This document shows positions 47,106 through 59,065 of a stretch of DNA of 64,000 bases, in pieces. A program made the translations under genes and the position numbers. The notes under the pieces are model-generated. The model was not told where the DNA came from, searched no databases, and saw nothing but the letters and a program-made list of their open reading frames with translations. Source of the stretch: Penelope pileata (taxonomy: Eukaryota > Chordata > Aves > Galliformes > Cracidae); contig WBMW01004838.1 in the NCBI GenBank assembly GCA_013396635.1, forward strand, positions 316,587-380,586, in the 5' to 3' direction. Each line of letters begins with the position of its first letter. Positions within the stretch are counted from its first letter, which is position 1.

Positions 47106-50100
47106 GTGCCTCTGCGTTTTGTGGAGGCTGACGACAGCTTGCTAGGTTTTCCTAATTTATTTTGCATTCTCCTCACAATTTCCATTGTGGAGCTTTCCCA
47201 TACGAGGATTAACCATCACAAGCGGTGCAGTGCAGCGCTGGCAACCTCCCTGGAAATCATGCAGCCTGAATAACGATGAGAACTGAAAGCAGGACAGAAA
47301 ATCCACCCTTCTGCTCCCAAAATCATCACTGTGCCATACTCCCCAGGCAAAGAACAGCTGCAGCTCCCTTCCCACAGCTTGCCCTGGCTCCTGCCTATAG
47401 GGATTCATGTCAAATCACAGCCCCACGGTTTGCATTTCTTGCCCTGCTTCTGCCCAGCGCCAGGTGTCCCATTTGCTCTGGAGGGCAAGGGCTCGCGTCC
47501 GCCATCTTAGGGACTGGGTCCCTTGGCCAAGGGCTGCAGCACAGCGCTCTGGTGTTGGTGCAATGGAATGAGGTGGCTGATGCTGACCACCAGGGCCAGC
47601 AAATGGAAAGTAAAATTTAGCCCAGGTCACCCCAGTTGCTCCTCTTTCAGCAAGCACAACCAGTGGGTCTCTCTGAAGGAAGCAGGCTGGCTCCTCATTT
47701 GTTTCTCCCTGTCAAGATGATCAGTCCAACTAGATTTCTTTCTGTTTGTGTTTGCTGCTTGTCTGTGCTGACAAAACATGCGTAGTTTGTAGCTCCCTCG
47801 CTTCAGCTGGCTGCCGTTCCATTTTAATGTGAGGCGCTTCATCGGAGGTCATTTACTCAGTGTGTTGCTGGGCCATTTACAAATATGAGCTGATGAATAT
47901 TTCATCATCGTTCACCAGGAATTCTGTCGAAGGCTAGAGCTTCATGGCAGTGACTCAGTACGTGATGCGCTTAGCCTGAAATGGTTTCCTCACTGCATCT
48001 CTCATCAGATGTGCTAATTGCTGCTGTTGAGGAGGGGGAAGTGATGGGAGACAGAGTGTATATATATGTATTAATATAACAATACTCTTTATCACTCCTT
48101 GATTCTACTTACATGTCCCCAGAATCAGTACTGCTCGAGGAAGAGGCTCTTCTAATGAAACCACAGAAGCAGACATCCCTTCCCATTCTCTCTAAGAGCA
48201 ATACCCAGGGTGGCTCTCCTTCCTGCAGTGCCACACCTCCAAGAGGGAGGCTCTGCTGGACTCGGAGAGTCCCTTTTAAGTGCCTGGAAGAGTAAGTACT
48301 TGCAGCAGAGTAGGTGGTAAGACCAATTTATCTCGCTGCAAAGCATCTTAGCGGAAGCAGAGCACTGTGCGCAGGGAACACATGCCAGTGTTAATGCCTG
48401 CTTGAGACTGCAAAGAGCCTGTAGCAATCGTTCGGCAGTGGAACAACCAGGCCATTTATCTCAGAGTCCAGTGATAATCCAGGCACCAACATCATTAGGT
48501 ATTTTATTGCTGAGCCAGCTGAAGAAAACAGTCTGAAATAGATAGAGTACCATGGTTGACAGCAGGGGGTTGTAAAGGCAGTTTCACAAAGGAAGATGAT
48601 GATGTACCGTGGTAGAGGAGTGGCAGCAGAAAGTCCCAGCTGCACACTGGGTTTGTGTAGATGTGCTGGTGGCAGGGCCTCACCTGCTGGCAGGGAAAGC
48701 AGGGGAAGGTGCTTTCACGTTACCGTATTGCATGCCACTGTAAAACAATCTCTGTAACACTCTTCTGGATTGCATGGATATCATGGTGAAAGATGTCTCA
48801 CTGATAACTAGTGCTATGGGGAGCATTAGGGCACACTGTGTCTTGCCAGCAAATAAAAATAATCCAACCAAAGAGCTTCTGTAGTGGTCGAAGCTTTTCC
48901 AGCCCTCTCCCTTGGTGATGCTGAAGTTGAGCTGTTGAGGTCTGCCAGTAACAAAGGTTATTGTAAACATGGTTGAAGAGGGAGGTGAGGCCACCTGTAC
49001 TTGGAAATCACCCAGTTCCCTGTGCACTCAGAAGCTTCTCTCTGCTGCCCAGACCACAGGGACGGGCTGCAAAATGTGTTGGCTTTTTGTTTATTGCTGC
49101 TGGCTGGTCATCTGGTGCTTCAGAACTAGAGCAGAGGAGAGAAGCTGTGAATATATCAAATTTGTTAGCTCTGTGGGAAGTAGTGGGTCATCTTATCAAA
49201 CGCAGAGGAGAAAGCTTGGTGGTTTCAAAGGCAGAAGAGTTGTGGATCTTAACTGACTGCAGAAAAGGAAGTAGGCTCTTTTTGCTCTTCCATCTTAGTT
49301 TGGTCTACACTATACAGTTTTCAGTATTGTAGTTTGTCAGGCACAGCTTGCCCTTATGCAGTAGGTTACCCCATGCTGTCCTGCAGGTAGTATCCCAAAT
49401 TGGTACACTCAACTGAGCACACTGTTTTTGGGAAAATCCTGCAGAACAGACTGGATCTGGAAAATGGGCAGTTGTGGAACAAAGTTTGTGTTCCCCAGCC
49501 ACCTAGCTCTATTGGTACTGAGCAGGAATTTAATCCTGATAACACTGTCTAGTCATCCTTGGTCAAAGGGGTCTGGTCTTGTACTCATGGTACAAGAACT
49601 GACCCTCAGCACCCAACTACTTGGAAGGAGCTGTAATCTGAATGCTCTGTGGGGTTTTTACATGTCTCTTGGAAAACAAACTTTTTTGACTTCTTTTAAA
49701 CCCCCTGTGCTTCATCTTTATTTCTGTAAGTTCTGAAGGGGCTTTGTTTGCTTGTGTTTTAAATTTGACTACTATCTCCAGAGTTTTTTAGGCTGCAAAA
49801 GTGCTAATTGAAAAATGCTGAAGGACAGGCTATCTTGAAAAAAGGATATAAACAACCTAGAAGCTAGATGTCTGGGAACATTATAACAATATTTGTGAGA
49901 ATAAATAAAAGCAAGCAGTGTGGAAAAAAAATATAAAGGCGCTTTAGACTCCATCATAGCCTTTATTTGACTTCTTGGTAGATCTTTCATAGATCTTTTA
50001 ATATATATATATATAATTGGATTTTATTTGACCAACTGTAATGAGAGAATCAAACTGATTCTATAACCAGCTCTTCCAAAGCAGCTCGATATACATCTAG

Positions 50101-50812
50101 ATCATTAAAATATAATTAATAACTTTGTGTAGAGTGAGACTTCTGTGGGAGTGCAGGCATATGTGGGTGGCTGCTGAGAATACATGATACTCTAAACACT
50201 TCTTACTGTCTCTCTTCCACTCTTTCTGATGCATACAGATATTACAGGCCAAAATTTGCCACTACTGTCATCCCAGAAAAAAACAGGACTAGTCATAGGG
50301 CAAAACATGACGTTCTGCAAATACAAGTGATAAAACCTTACATGGTATATCCCATAATGTGGAGCATGGAAGTGTTAGTGCAGCCAGCCAGAGCATGTCT
50401 CCTGGCCATTAATAAATTTTCAAGTCTACAATAGGCTGCAGTTGCTTGAGCCTTTCTGCCCTGTCTTTCTTCCTTCTTCTCCCCCTTTTGACCCCATCTC
50501 ATGATCTGGTTTTATCATTGTGCTTGTAGTTTGCCCTGTTTCTGAAATGTTGGAGCCTGGGTAAATTTGTATCTGACACGTCATGGAAAACAATTAGTCT
50601 ACAATTTTGAATGGGTCAGAAAAGAAGCAACCTGTTTATTCTATAGCTTTAGGGAAGAATGGATGAATCCAGATACTGCTAAGGAGAAGAGAGGGACTGT
50701 ACCCAGCCTCCATACAGATCACTTTAGAAGTGCAAGTTTACATTTGTATTAATAATAATGATAACAATAAGTATTAAAAGATGTTCTGCCTCATTTGGAA
50801 CTACTTAACTGA
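47106..50812. other. Intergenic sequence; no gene recognised
   Basis: There is no recognisable exon or transposon. Simple repeats are minor: a TATATATATG near 48059 and a (TA)n at 50001-50015. ORFs up to about 119 codons (48973-49332 plus) lack domains. Confidence 0.5.
50001..50015. repeat. (AT)n microsatellite
   Basis: Fifteen bases of perfect AT alternation. Confidence 0.85.
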
Positions 50813-51425
50813 TTTTTTTTTTTTTGTAGCCCTTTGAGAAGGAAAGGGAGCTTCAGACATTCTTGCTCAGCTGTGATGCTCAATCCTGCCACCTAGCATT
50901 GAGGAGAGTTTTCACTAGGAATTGCTTAGTAAACCGCAGGGGCCCCTGTGAGCAAACACCAGGGCTGAGTCCTGCTGCTCTCAGCTGGCTCCAGCTGGTT
51001 CCAGAGAGCTCCAAAGGAGCACCTCTACAGGACAGACAAGCCTAGCAGACATGCTGGTGTTACACATGTGAACATACATGTATCAAAGGTCAAAACACTG
51101 CCTGCAAATGAACAAAGTGTGAGCAACCCCTGCAAACAGCAAAATCAGAGACAGTTGGGAGAGGAGCTGGCCCACCACTTAACTACTGGTCCTTCCTTGA
51201 GAAGGCAGCTAAGTGCAGAGAAGCATGAGAAAAAAGCACTGCCACACCAGATTTTAGGTGGTGAGCACAGACTCAAGAATGAGTCTAGCGAGGTGTTGGT
51301 TGAGCAAGAAGATACAAAATGCAAAAGAATTTATCTGCAAACACATTTACGTGGCAATACGTAGGATCCACCCTCTCTTCAGAGGAGATCAAGCTCCATC
51401 CGAGGATGACTAAGAAGAATCAGTG

Positions 51426-51652
51426 GAGGTGGATCCTCCATCAGAGGATAACGATGAAGAGATGATGGAGGTGGATCCCCTGTCTGAGCATGATGAGGAT
51501 GAAGAACCAGTGGAGGCTGATCCTCCATCTGAGTATGATAATGTTGAGCTGACGGAGGTGGATCTTCTCTCTCAGGATGATGGGGAAGAGCTGATGGAGG
51601 TGGATCTGTCATCTGAGGATGACAACATAGAGCAGATGGAGGTGGATCCTTC
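51426..51652 (+). repeat. 42-45 bp in-frame acidic tandem repeat, five full units plus partials
   Basis: Units start at 51426, 51468, 51513, 51555, 51597 and 51639, with lengths 42, 45, 42, 42, 42 and a partial. Each translates as EVDPPSEDxDEExM or a close variant, for example EVDPLSEHDEDEEPV and EVDLSSEDDNIEQM. Every length difference is a multiple of three, as expected if the repeat evolved while translated. A degraded unit precedes the array at about 51387-51425. The opposite strand is also open but proline- and histidine-rich, and is a shadow. Confidence 0.88.
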
Positions 51653-51884
51653 AGAGGATGAAGGAATGGCAATGTGGAGACCCTGGAGGTGGACGCACTT
51701 GAGAATAGCACTGACCTTGTGGGTGTGGACAATCTGGAATACCATGCCAAGGCCAAGGTGACCCCACCAAAAAAGGATAGTGTGGAGTTCTCTGAGGTAG
51801 CCCCTCAAGAAAATTAATAATAATGGTAGTCATAGAATCTAAGATTAATAACACTTTGTTAGTTTCCAAAGAGAAGAGCGAGTG

Positions 51885-51890
51885 AATAAA
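51885..51890 (+). terminator. AATAAA polyadenylation signal after the broken exon
   Basis: A canonical hexamer lies about 70 bases after the TAA that ends the C-terminal frame of the acidic-repeat region. This spacing suits a short 3' UTR. Confidence 0.45.
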
Positions 51891-52499
51891 CATGCATTAT
51901 GCTCTCTGAGAAGAAAGAATGAATATTACCATTCTAGAGAAACTTGGTGAAGGGTAGGGACTTACGATGAAAATTGTTTTTTGAGGCAGAGTGTCCAAAT
52001 TTTGATTCAGCGTAGGTTTTCTCAGCAGCATAGTTGACATTTCCAAGTTTTTCACACTACAGTTTTACAGTACTCCAGCCATGAATTAAGCAAGTTCAGA
52101 TATTGCACACAAGAGTAAGTACAAAATTTACTTTTTTACTGTACTCCATTAGTCACTGTTCTCACCAGACATGAATGCTGCATGCTATGTCAACCCATCT
52201 GGTGGTTGATGTCTTTTCTTGATGGCTTCTTAAGAAAGCCTGGACTGTGAGAGTCATAAAATATATTTTGGACCTTTGTATAAACTATTTTGAGCCCCGC
52301 AGTTTTTCCCAGGGCAGGGATGCTGCTGTGAAGCCCAGAGAAACAGGAAGGGAAAGGAAAAAAAATCCCTCTGTTTCTTTTCCTATTGAAACCACTTGGT
52401 GGTTCCACATGGAACCACTTGGCTACTCCTCTCTCTGGCAGCCCTGCATTTATTGATACTGAAGTTCAGCTGCACACTAAGCTGTCAGTAGGATCTTCA
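51891..52499. other. Intergenic sequence; nothing recognised
   Basis: Short ORFs only. There is no repeat or exon signature. Confidence 0.5.
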
Positions 52500-52947
52500 C
52501 CATTGAGACAAGGGTGATGTTAGGCTGTATCTACTGCGCTGTGCCCAGCTTTGAGTCCCTAGCCCAGGAAGGATATTAACAAGTTGGAGTGAGTCCTGTA
52601 GGACAAGTAGGGATGTGAGTAATATGACATACAAGGAGAAGCAGGAGGTTGTGTTTTGTCCATCCTGGAGAAGATGTGAAGTATCTAATGCTGCCTGCAA
52701 GTGAACAATGGGAAATTATTGAGAAGATGTAGCCAAATGTCCACAGAAAAAGGACGAGAGGCAATAGTCACAAGTTGTAGCGTGAGAAAGTGCAGACAGA
52801 TACAAGGAGGATCTTTGCAGGGAGGGCAGTCAAGCATTGGAAGGGGTTGCCCAGAAAGGCTGGGAATTTCCATGTTTGGAGATATTCAGCTTTGGAATCT
52901 GGACTAGAGGTCCCTTTGTACTTAAATTATTTCATGGTTCTATGACA
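52500..52947 (+). mobile_element. CR1 LINE 3' UTR fragment, old
   Basis: The piece reads in plus orientation through tcctggagaagatgtgaagt, an aggacgagaggcaatagtca block, gaaggggttgcccagaaagg and a degenerate gactagaggtccctttgtac. It ends at tggttctatgac. The order and wording are those of a CR1 3' UTR with heavy divergence. Confidence 0.85.
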
Positions 52948-53685
52948 TTGTGTGAGAATTTGAGGAGTGTTTTACACAGTCTGTTCTGCCACCATAATGC
53001 CTCAGAATGACTTGCAGACAAGAGTCTTCTCAATTACTTTCAGAAACAAAACTCTCTCCCTCAGGACTCTCCATACCATGGAAAACTTTGCCAAAACTTT
53101 GCAAGCTGGCACTCCACACATCATGCACTCTTATCTTTGTCTTTGTGCGTTATTTTCCAATGTGTGACAGTGGCCATTAGATCCATCTCTAGCTGAAAAC
53201 ATCTGCTTTAGTAAAGAGCCTGGAACAGTACAAACCACATATGAAGATTAGGCATACTTCGGCCCAGCGCTTTCCAGGTGTCTCCCTGTGCTCCTCAACA
53301 AATTCTTATGGAAAGCTCTGGCAAGCCTCGCTGAGGGGCTTGAGAGAGATTTCTTCTCTCTTTTCACCAACGGATGTTATTAACTCTCTCTTCCCTTCCC
53401 CACCCCCAAGATTTCAGCCTATCAGGCTTAAACGGACTGTAAATAACCACTGTGTCAACATTTAAAATGAAACAGAACTTGGCTTGGCTCTCAAGAGGCT
53501 GAAACGAACATCCATGTTTGGGATTGGCCAAATACCATTTAGTCCATACCAGCATATCTGAATAGCATACAGAGTAAATAGGAATTTTTCTTGAATTTTA
53601 TTTTTGAAAAAGATCTCATCTCCTACTCCATGGTAGAAAGAATTACAGAGGACTGTGGGGTTTTTTTTGCAGTTCTATATTTTCA
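52948..53685. other. Intergenic sequence; nothing recognised
   Basis: There is no exon or element signature; the ORFs are 63-74 codons and domain-free. Confidence 0.5.
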
Positions 53686-53860
53686 CAGGGTCATAGGATG
53701 AATCAGGTTGGGAGTGATCTTGGGACGTCTCTAGTCCCACCTCCAGCTCAAAGTAGGTCAAGAAAGTTGGGTTCTTAAAACCCCCAAGGACAGAAACTGT
53801 ACAATCACTTTGGCTGTGACTCTTCCAAAGAGGTCAATTGTTCCCAATTTTCTAGAAAAA
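53686..53860 (-). mobile_element. CR1 LINE 3' fragment, minus orientation, old
   Basis: The plus strand reads cacagggtcataggatgaat, caggttgggagtgatcttgg and ctagtcccacctccagctca. This is the reverse complement of a CR1 tail. The distal boundary is vague, with similarity fading after about 53860. Confidence 0.7.
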
Positions 53861-56526
53861 TGTCAGTAAGCTGAAGCCCTGGTTCAAAGGAGCGCATCGC
53901 ATTGTCAGCAGAGAACTGTGTGCAACCTGACTATGGCTTGAATAAATCATTAAAATGTCCTCCAGCTTTCCCTTTGTAAAGTGGATCCAGTAGCATTGAA
54001 GGTGCCAGAAAGACTGTATCCTAGTTCAAATTGCAGCTGAGCTCCATTGCAATCGCAAGTTTTGGCTCTCTCCTTCAGCCCTGGAACTCATCCAGTTTTG
54101 GACAAAGTCATGCTAGCCTTAAAATGCACAGCTGAACTCTGAGGCAACGTATTATTTCTTTGTTAATTTGGAATGAATGAGAGAATCATTGCAGGGCACT
54201 GTCTTGCTAGCAGTCAATAAAATACGAAAGTTCGGGATTTCTGTTTGATGGCTTTTGTAAAGAAGTGTTAATTGTGAAATTAACTGTAAGCATTGCAACA
54301 CGTGAGCTTAGACATCAAGGTGCTAGAGTTTTATTCTTTGACACAGGAGATCCTGGTCGAAAGTTCATGGCCTGTGCTCAGTGAGAAATGAGACAACCGC
54401 CAGGTTTTGAATCATCAAAGCTCCTGAGCACTACACAAAACACTTAGGAGGTTTCTTTTGAGAGACAAAATTTTTGTGGTCTCAATATTAGGACCACATC
54501 TATGAATAAGTGAATGAGTCTGTGATAGAAGTGTAGCAGGAAAGTGGTGTGGTGACTGAGCTATTACCAGTTGCAGAAGGTTTTTTGAAGCATCTGCTCC
54601 AAGCCCTGACAAGAACTGCTTGTTGAGTTTTTTTGAAAAGCTGGAACTTTCTTGCTTCTTTGTCCCTGTCTCCTTTTCTATTCACTGGAACTTGATGAAG
54701 CACCTTTTCCGGGTGAGCTTCAACAGGATAGATGAATTTCTGGCATTTATCTTGATGCCCAATGCCAGGAGAGAGAAGAAATCAATATTTAATAATTCCT
54801 TCTTAATACATCCCTTCTATGTCCCTGCTCAGAATATTCAAGGTCACCAGGTGCCATTCAAAGGCATGGCAACAGTAAAAGCTGTGCTCTGAACGCTATC
54901 ATATACTGCACATTGTTTAACTTATAGGTTGCGTTCAAGGACTTCTCACGACAGCACGTAATAGCATGTGATTTTAATCTGATGTGCTCAAACGGATTCT
55001 TAGTTAATGGAGCGAGTGCAAGAAACAACATTTTTTTTAACAGAAGACCATGTTTCCTTTTGATAATGCTGCCCTCCATCAGCCTATTAATAGTAGAGGC
55101 AGAGTTTAATTAACAGTTTTCCTACAGCCCCGGTCCCCCTCCGGTCTGACTCTGAGCTCAGTCATGGTGGTTTTCTCTCATTTACCCATTGCTGTAGATA
55201 TCTGTCTTTATGCTCTTCTAGAAATGGATGGTGAGCTACTACTTGTGTCTTGGGATCAGTAAAGGAGATAAATGTATAAGACAGTCCCCAGTCTGCTGAG
55301 TTCACAATTTCACTCAAAGGTAAAAATAATCTGAAACACGCAAGTGATACAGGCTCCAAATTTAAGGAAATTGGGGTACCCAGTAGCCCAAATTTCACTG
55401 GTAGTTAATGACACTTAGACTCTCAGAGTTTTTTCAGGATGTAGTACCTAAATGTAGGCATTTCTCCCACACTGTAATCACAGGACAATGCAGACGAGTT
55501 TAGACTTGCCTTACACATAGCACAAAGCCCTTTTCAGCACCGATTTCATTTCATAGTATAGACTAGACTTTGTTTATTTTCTCTGATTTTCCACTTTCAA
55601 ACGGTGCTGGTATGTATTCTTTATGGTTCTGGGTGTTGTTCCATCTAGGGGTCAAATCATTACAGGAGGAACTTCTCTGTGGTCCCTGTCACTCTTCCTT
55701 GGGTAACTCCCTGTACAATTCATGCAACCTAGTGTAGATGTTGTCATATTTTGCCTTCTGTTTTGGTCATGTCTCCTACTTTTTACTTTCTAAATTGTGC
55801 TCCAAGTTTCAGTGATATTCGGTATCTGTGCTGGCCTTACTTCTAACTTAATTTTGTATTTTTTCTTAATTACCTATTCTAGAAAACCTGTTAGCAAAGT
55901 TGTACTCCATAATGAACAGATAAAACTTACTCATTCCACTTAGTAACTGTAGGCTCTTATTTCTGGTTTCACTTACAGAGAGCTGTCTTCTAGAAACACT
56001 GCTTTCAATAATAGGCAAATTTTCCAATGTTCGCACTGAAAGAAAGAATTGAAAAAGTTTGGAGATCTCAGTTCTACCTATACAGACACCAAATTAATCT
56101 TTCTTAGCCTCTTCTAAGATCTTCTAACGTGAGCTACTGGGTGAAACCCAACTACAGAGGATTTATGAAGCTTGGGCAATAGTAATTTATTGACTTCAGT
56201 CTTCTTGATCATTTATAAGACAGTCTGCTGAAGGAGAAGCATTCATGCTTTATTACTCTTCCTTGAGCAATGACATTTTTATCTCTGAAGCATTGTTTTT
56301 CTTTTGGGTTTTAATTTAAAGGCAAAACACAGTTTCCCTCATTTTGACACATAACAGAAGATAGGCCTGAGATTCTTTGAATTCCTGTTTAATAATTACC
56401 AAAATCACCATCAAATTTTACTATGTAATCACTATAGGATTCAATGTTGAAAAACAGAATGCTCAAGAATAAAAGTCATTACTGGGATGTCATAATTGCA
56501 TTTTTTCTGTAATAAGGTAGACATGT
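53861..56526. other. Intergenic sequence; nothing recognised
   Basis: No gene or element is recognised. ORFs stay below about 90 codons. Confidence 0.5.
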
Positions 56527-56708
56527 TCACTGGCACAGGCTGCCCAGGGAGGTTGTGTAGTCTCCTTCCCTGGAGATACTCAAGATGCGCCTGGACGCCT
56601 ACCTGTGCAACCTGCTGTAGGGAACCTGCTCTGGCAGGGGGGTTGGACTTGATGATCTCTCGAGGTCCCTTCCAACCCCTGCAATTCTGTGATTCTGTGA
56701 TTCTGTGA
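56527..56708 (+). mobile_element. CR1 LINE 3' end with intact octamer tail, relatively young
   Basis: The piece runs from ggcacaggctgcccagggag through gcctggacgcctacctgtgc and ggttggacttgatgatctct. It continues to ggtcccttccaacccctgca and then three perfect copies of attctgtg. The sequence is close to consensus CR1 wording, so this insertion is younger than its neighbours. It is 5' truncated and non-coding. Confidence 0.95.
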
Positions 56709-58640
56709 CATTTTTGACTGCACCTTCACAAGTCACCGTAACTTCAGTAAATGCTCTCCTACCACTACCTCATCAAAATCATGGAAGCTGTTATGAGAAC
56801 AGCAGAACTTAGTAAACCTGGACATCCATGAATTTGTGTCGCCACCCATACACCAGTGCAAAACTGCTGGTTCATCTCTGTGTCCTTCTTAGCAGCTCTA
56901 TTGGACAGGAGAGAACACTTGCGATGCTGTTCTGCAGCTGTATGTGTTTGGGTTCGTTGACTGTCTCAGGCTCACTAGTGTATATTTAGCAGCTGAGTTT
57001 TGCCTGCCTTTTCTTTAATGGAAAGCACTAATTTTGGTCTTTCTTCTCTCTCCAGCTGCCAGATCCCTGAAATTTATAAAAATATAATTATCTGTGAGAC
57101 TTCAGCCCTTCTTTCAAAATCAGTTAAAATTAACTAAAGAGAAAATTCACTAAAGGGAGCTGACAGACAGGGAATCAGGCCGAAAATACATCTACCATCA
57201 TGTCAGTTCTGGGTGTCATGGGTAGCTGTTAATTTAATACCGTATTTCTCCCAGGCTGGCCTGTGGGGATGACTATGCCAGTGTCCAGGAGATGTCATTG
57301 CTCTGTGGCTGTTTCAGTGAGGAGCTCCTTGAAAACATTCAAAATCAGCCCTCCACTCTGAGTATCACTGCGTGCTCTCACAGGCGGCTCAGCAGCCCAG
57401 GGTTTTCTGTTCGTTGTGAATTTGGGGACACATCAGGTGACCTGTGCAAGGCAGGTGGGACTTGCTTGGGGTCGAGGGCTTTAGGTGAGAACAGAAAGGA
57501 TGCAGTAGCAGTGTGGGACTCCTCTATAGAGAAAGAGCTGGGCCCTCAGCACCCACTCTCTGTGGACAAGCTGCTGTTGCTTTGTTATGGGTGGAAATAA
57601 CCTTTCTGTCTAGACCAGAGTTAACACAGCCTCTCTCTGTTCCACCTATGTTTTTGTGTAAGATGTAGTCTGGCTCTGAAGTGACCCTGTGTAGAGTTAA
57701 GGTGAGTTCAAGCATATGGTAAGAGCAGCATCCTAGGTACAACACCCCTGTGAGTCCGGCCCTGTCCCCCTCATAGCGTAGTGTCTTGCACAGGCTCTAT
57801 CACAGAGATAGCTTTCCATGCGTGGGGGGGTTACCAATTTTAGGCGTACTGCTGCAGAAGACCCATATGCCTGGGTTTAATTTTGTGCCTGGGAGCACTT
57901 CTGTTAAAATCAGTAGGAATCTTTATCTATGCAGAGTTGGGCTGCATAGGTTGGCCTGGCTGGGACTTTCTGTGAAGTTTATTCAACATCCTGTGCCTGC
58001 AAGGACACCACAGCTGCTGTTCCAGTGGTATAAAGGAGATATTGGTGTTACTTGCCTTTTCAAGGTGTCCTGAACTGCTGAAGGCTAAAAAAACTGCGTA
58101 CTTCTCTATGGCACAATGCAATTTGGTGAAGAGATTTCAGAGAGAGCTCTAAACTAGTTAGCTGTAAGTATTATGAGCAATATAGCTGCATTAGCACAGA
58201 GCTCAGCTGGCTAAATTAGCATTGTGCAGCATAGACATATCCTAAATTTCTAGTATGGTTTCCTCGGTGACACTTTTTCAAACCACAGCTTGACAATAAA
58301 ATATGATTTTTTTGCCCCTCCAAAACATTGTGCTAAAAAAGCTTACGTACATTCTTCTTTTTTATTATCTCACTATCTTCTCTTTTAAAATAAATTCTAA
58401 CCTGACTGCCTCATATTATTTCATTCTGTTTTTTTTATTGCTGGTATCTTCTCATTCATCTGAGCCTGGATCCCCAGTAACTGAAACTGTTTCATCTAGG
58501 GCACAGAAAATACCACCTCTAGATTATAAAAACTGTTGTTTCGGTTCCCTCATGACCTCATGACGGAAGAGTAGACATGATCAGAAAAGGAATGGAGATC
58601 AAACATTATGTCTCTACATAAATCCATGCAGTCCTGATCG
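56709..58640. other. Intergenic sequence; nothing recognised
   Basis: ORFs of up to about 102 codons (57292-57600 plus) overlap antisense ORFs and show no domain. A G7 run is near 57825. Confidence 0.5.
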
Positions 58641-59065
58641 TGCTGTCTAAAATAGAAAGTAGTAAGACTGGAAAATGCTCAGAAAATGGCAAGAAATATG
58701 ATAGCTGCTGTAGTTTTTATAGCAGGAGAGCAGGTCGCATTCTTCAGTTTGGGAGGAAGAAAAGTGACTGTGGAGAGGCAGTTGAGTGACACCATGGAGG
58801 TCTGCTGTGAACAGCATGGAGAAAGTGGGTAAGGAACTGATATAGGCAGCCACAATCCAAGAATAGCCAGTGAAATCCGTTGGAAAGCAAGTTTACAGGT
58901 CTTTGAGGAAGAACCTTCCTTACAGTGATTGATAAGTAGTGAAACTTATTGCCTCAGCACACGGGCAAGACCAGATATTTAAAAGGCATCAAAATGGGCT
59001 TAGATGACGTGGATGAAGATAATTACCTTGATGGTAGTTCAACAATGATTAAGGAGTTTAGTGGG
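58641..59065 (+). mobile_element. Ancient L3/CR1-like LINE 3' UTR relic
   Basis: The order of blocks matches the 3' end of old L3/CR1 elements. There is a gaaaatgctcagaaaatggc segment, then a catggagaaagtgggtaagg block. Next come accttccttacagtgattga, gtgaaacttattgcctcagc and aaaaggcatcaaaatgggct, then a GATGA-rich end. Divergence is heavy. A 62-codon ORF at 58949-59137 overlies it and is not a gene. The call rests on block order recalled from the family, not on an alignment. Confidence 0.5.

Larger units (their letters stand above)
50830..51890 (+). pseudogene. Broken terminal exon of an unidentified gene with acidic tandem repeats
   Basis: A polypyrimidine tract and acceptor (T13 then GTAG, 50813-50829) opens the region. 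ORFs follow at 50863-51045 and, in another frame, 51068-51364. The second has a basic and polar protein-like composition, including LGEELAHHL and LRRQLSAEKHEKKALPHQ. It stops at TAG (51362-51364), yet its frame continues as DPPS before shifting. An acidic tandem repeat follows (51426-51652), preceded by an in-frame TAA at 51411-51413. After a frameshift near 51655-51672, a new frame reads ETLEVDALENSTDLVG to FSEVAPQEN and stops at 51815-51817. AATAAA follows at 51885-51890. The layout resembles a last coding exon with 3' UTR. I do not recognise the protein. A living gene with sequence errors, or a non-coding RNA, are alternatives. Confidence 0.5.

Noticed and set aside
51379..51756. 125-codon minus ORF rich in proline and histidine
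   Set aside because: It is the antisense shadow of the acidic tandem repeat. Its repeats follow from the plus-strand units, whose in-frame spacing explains the openness.
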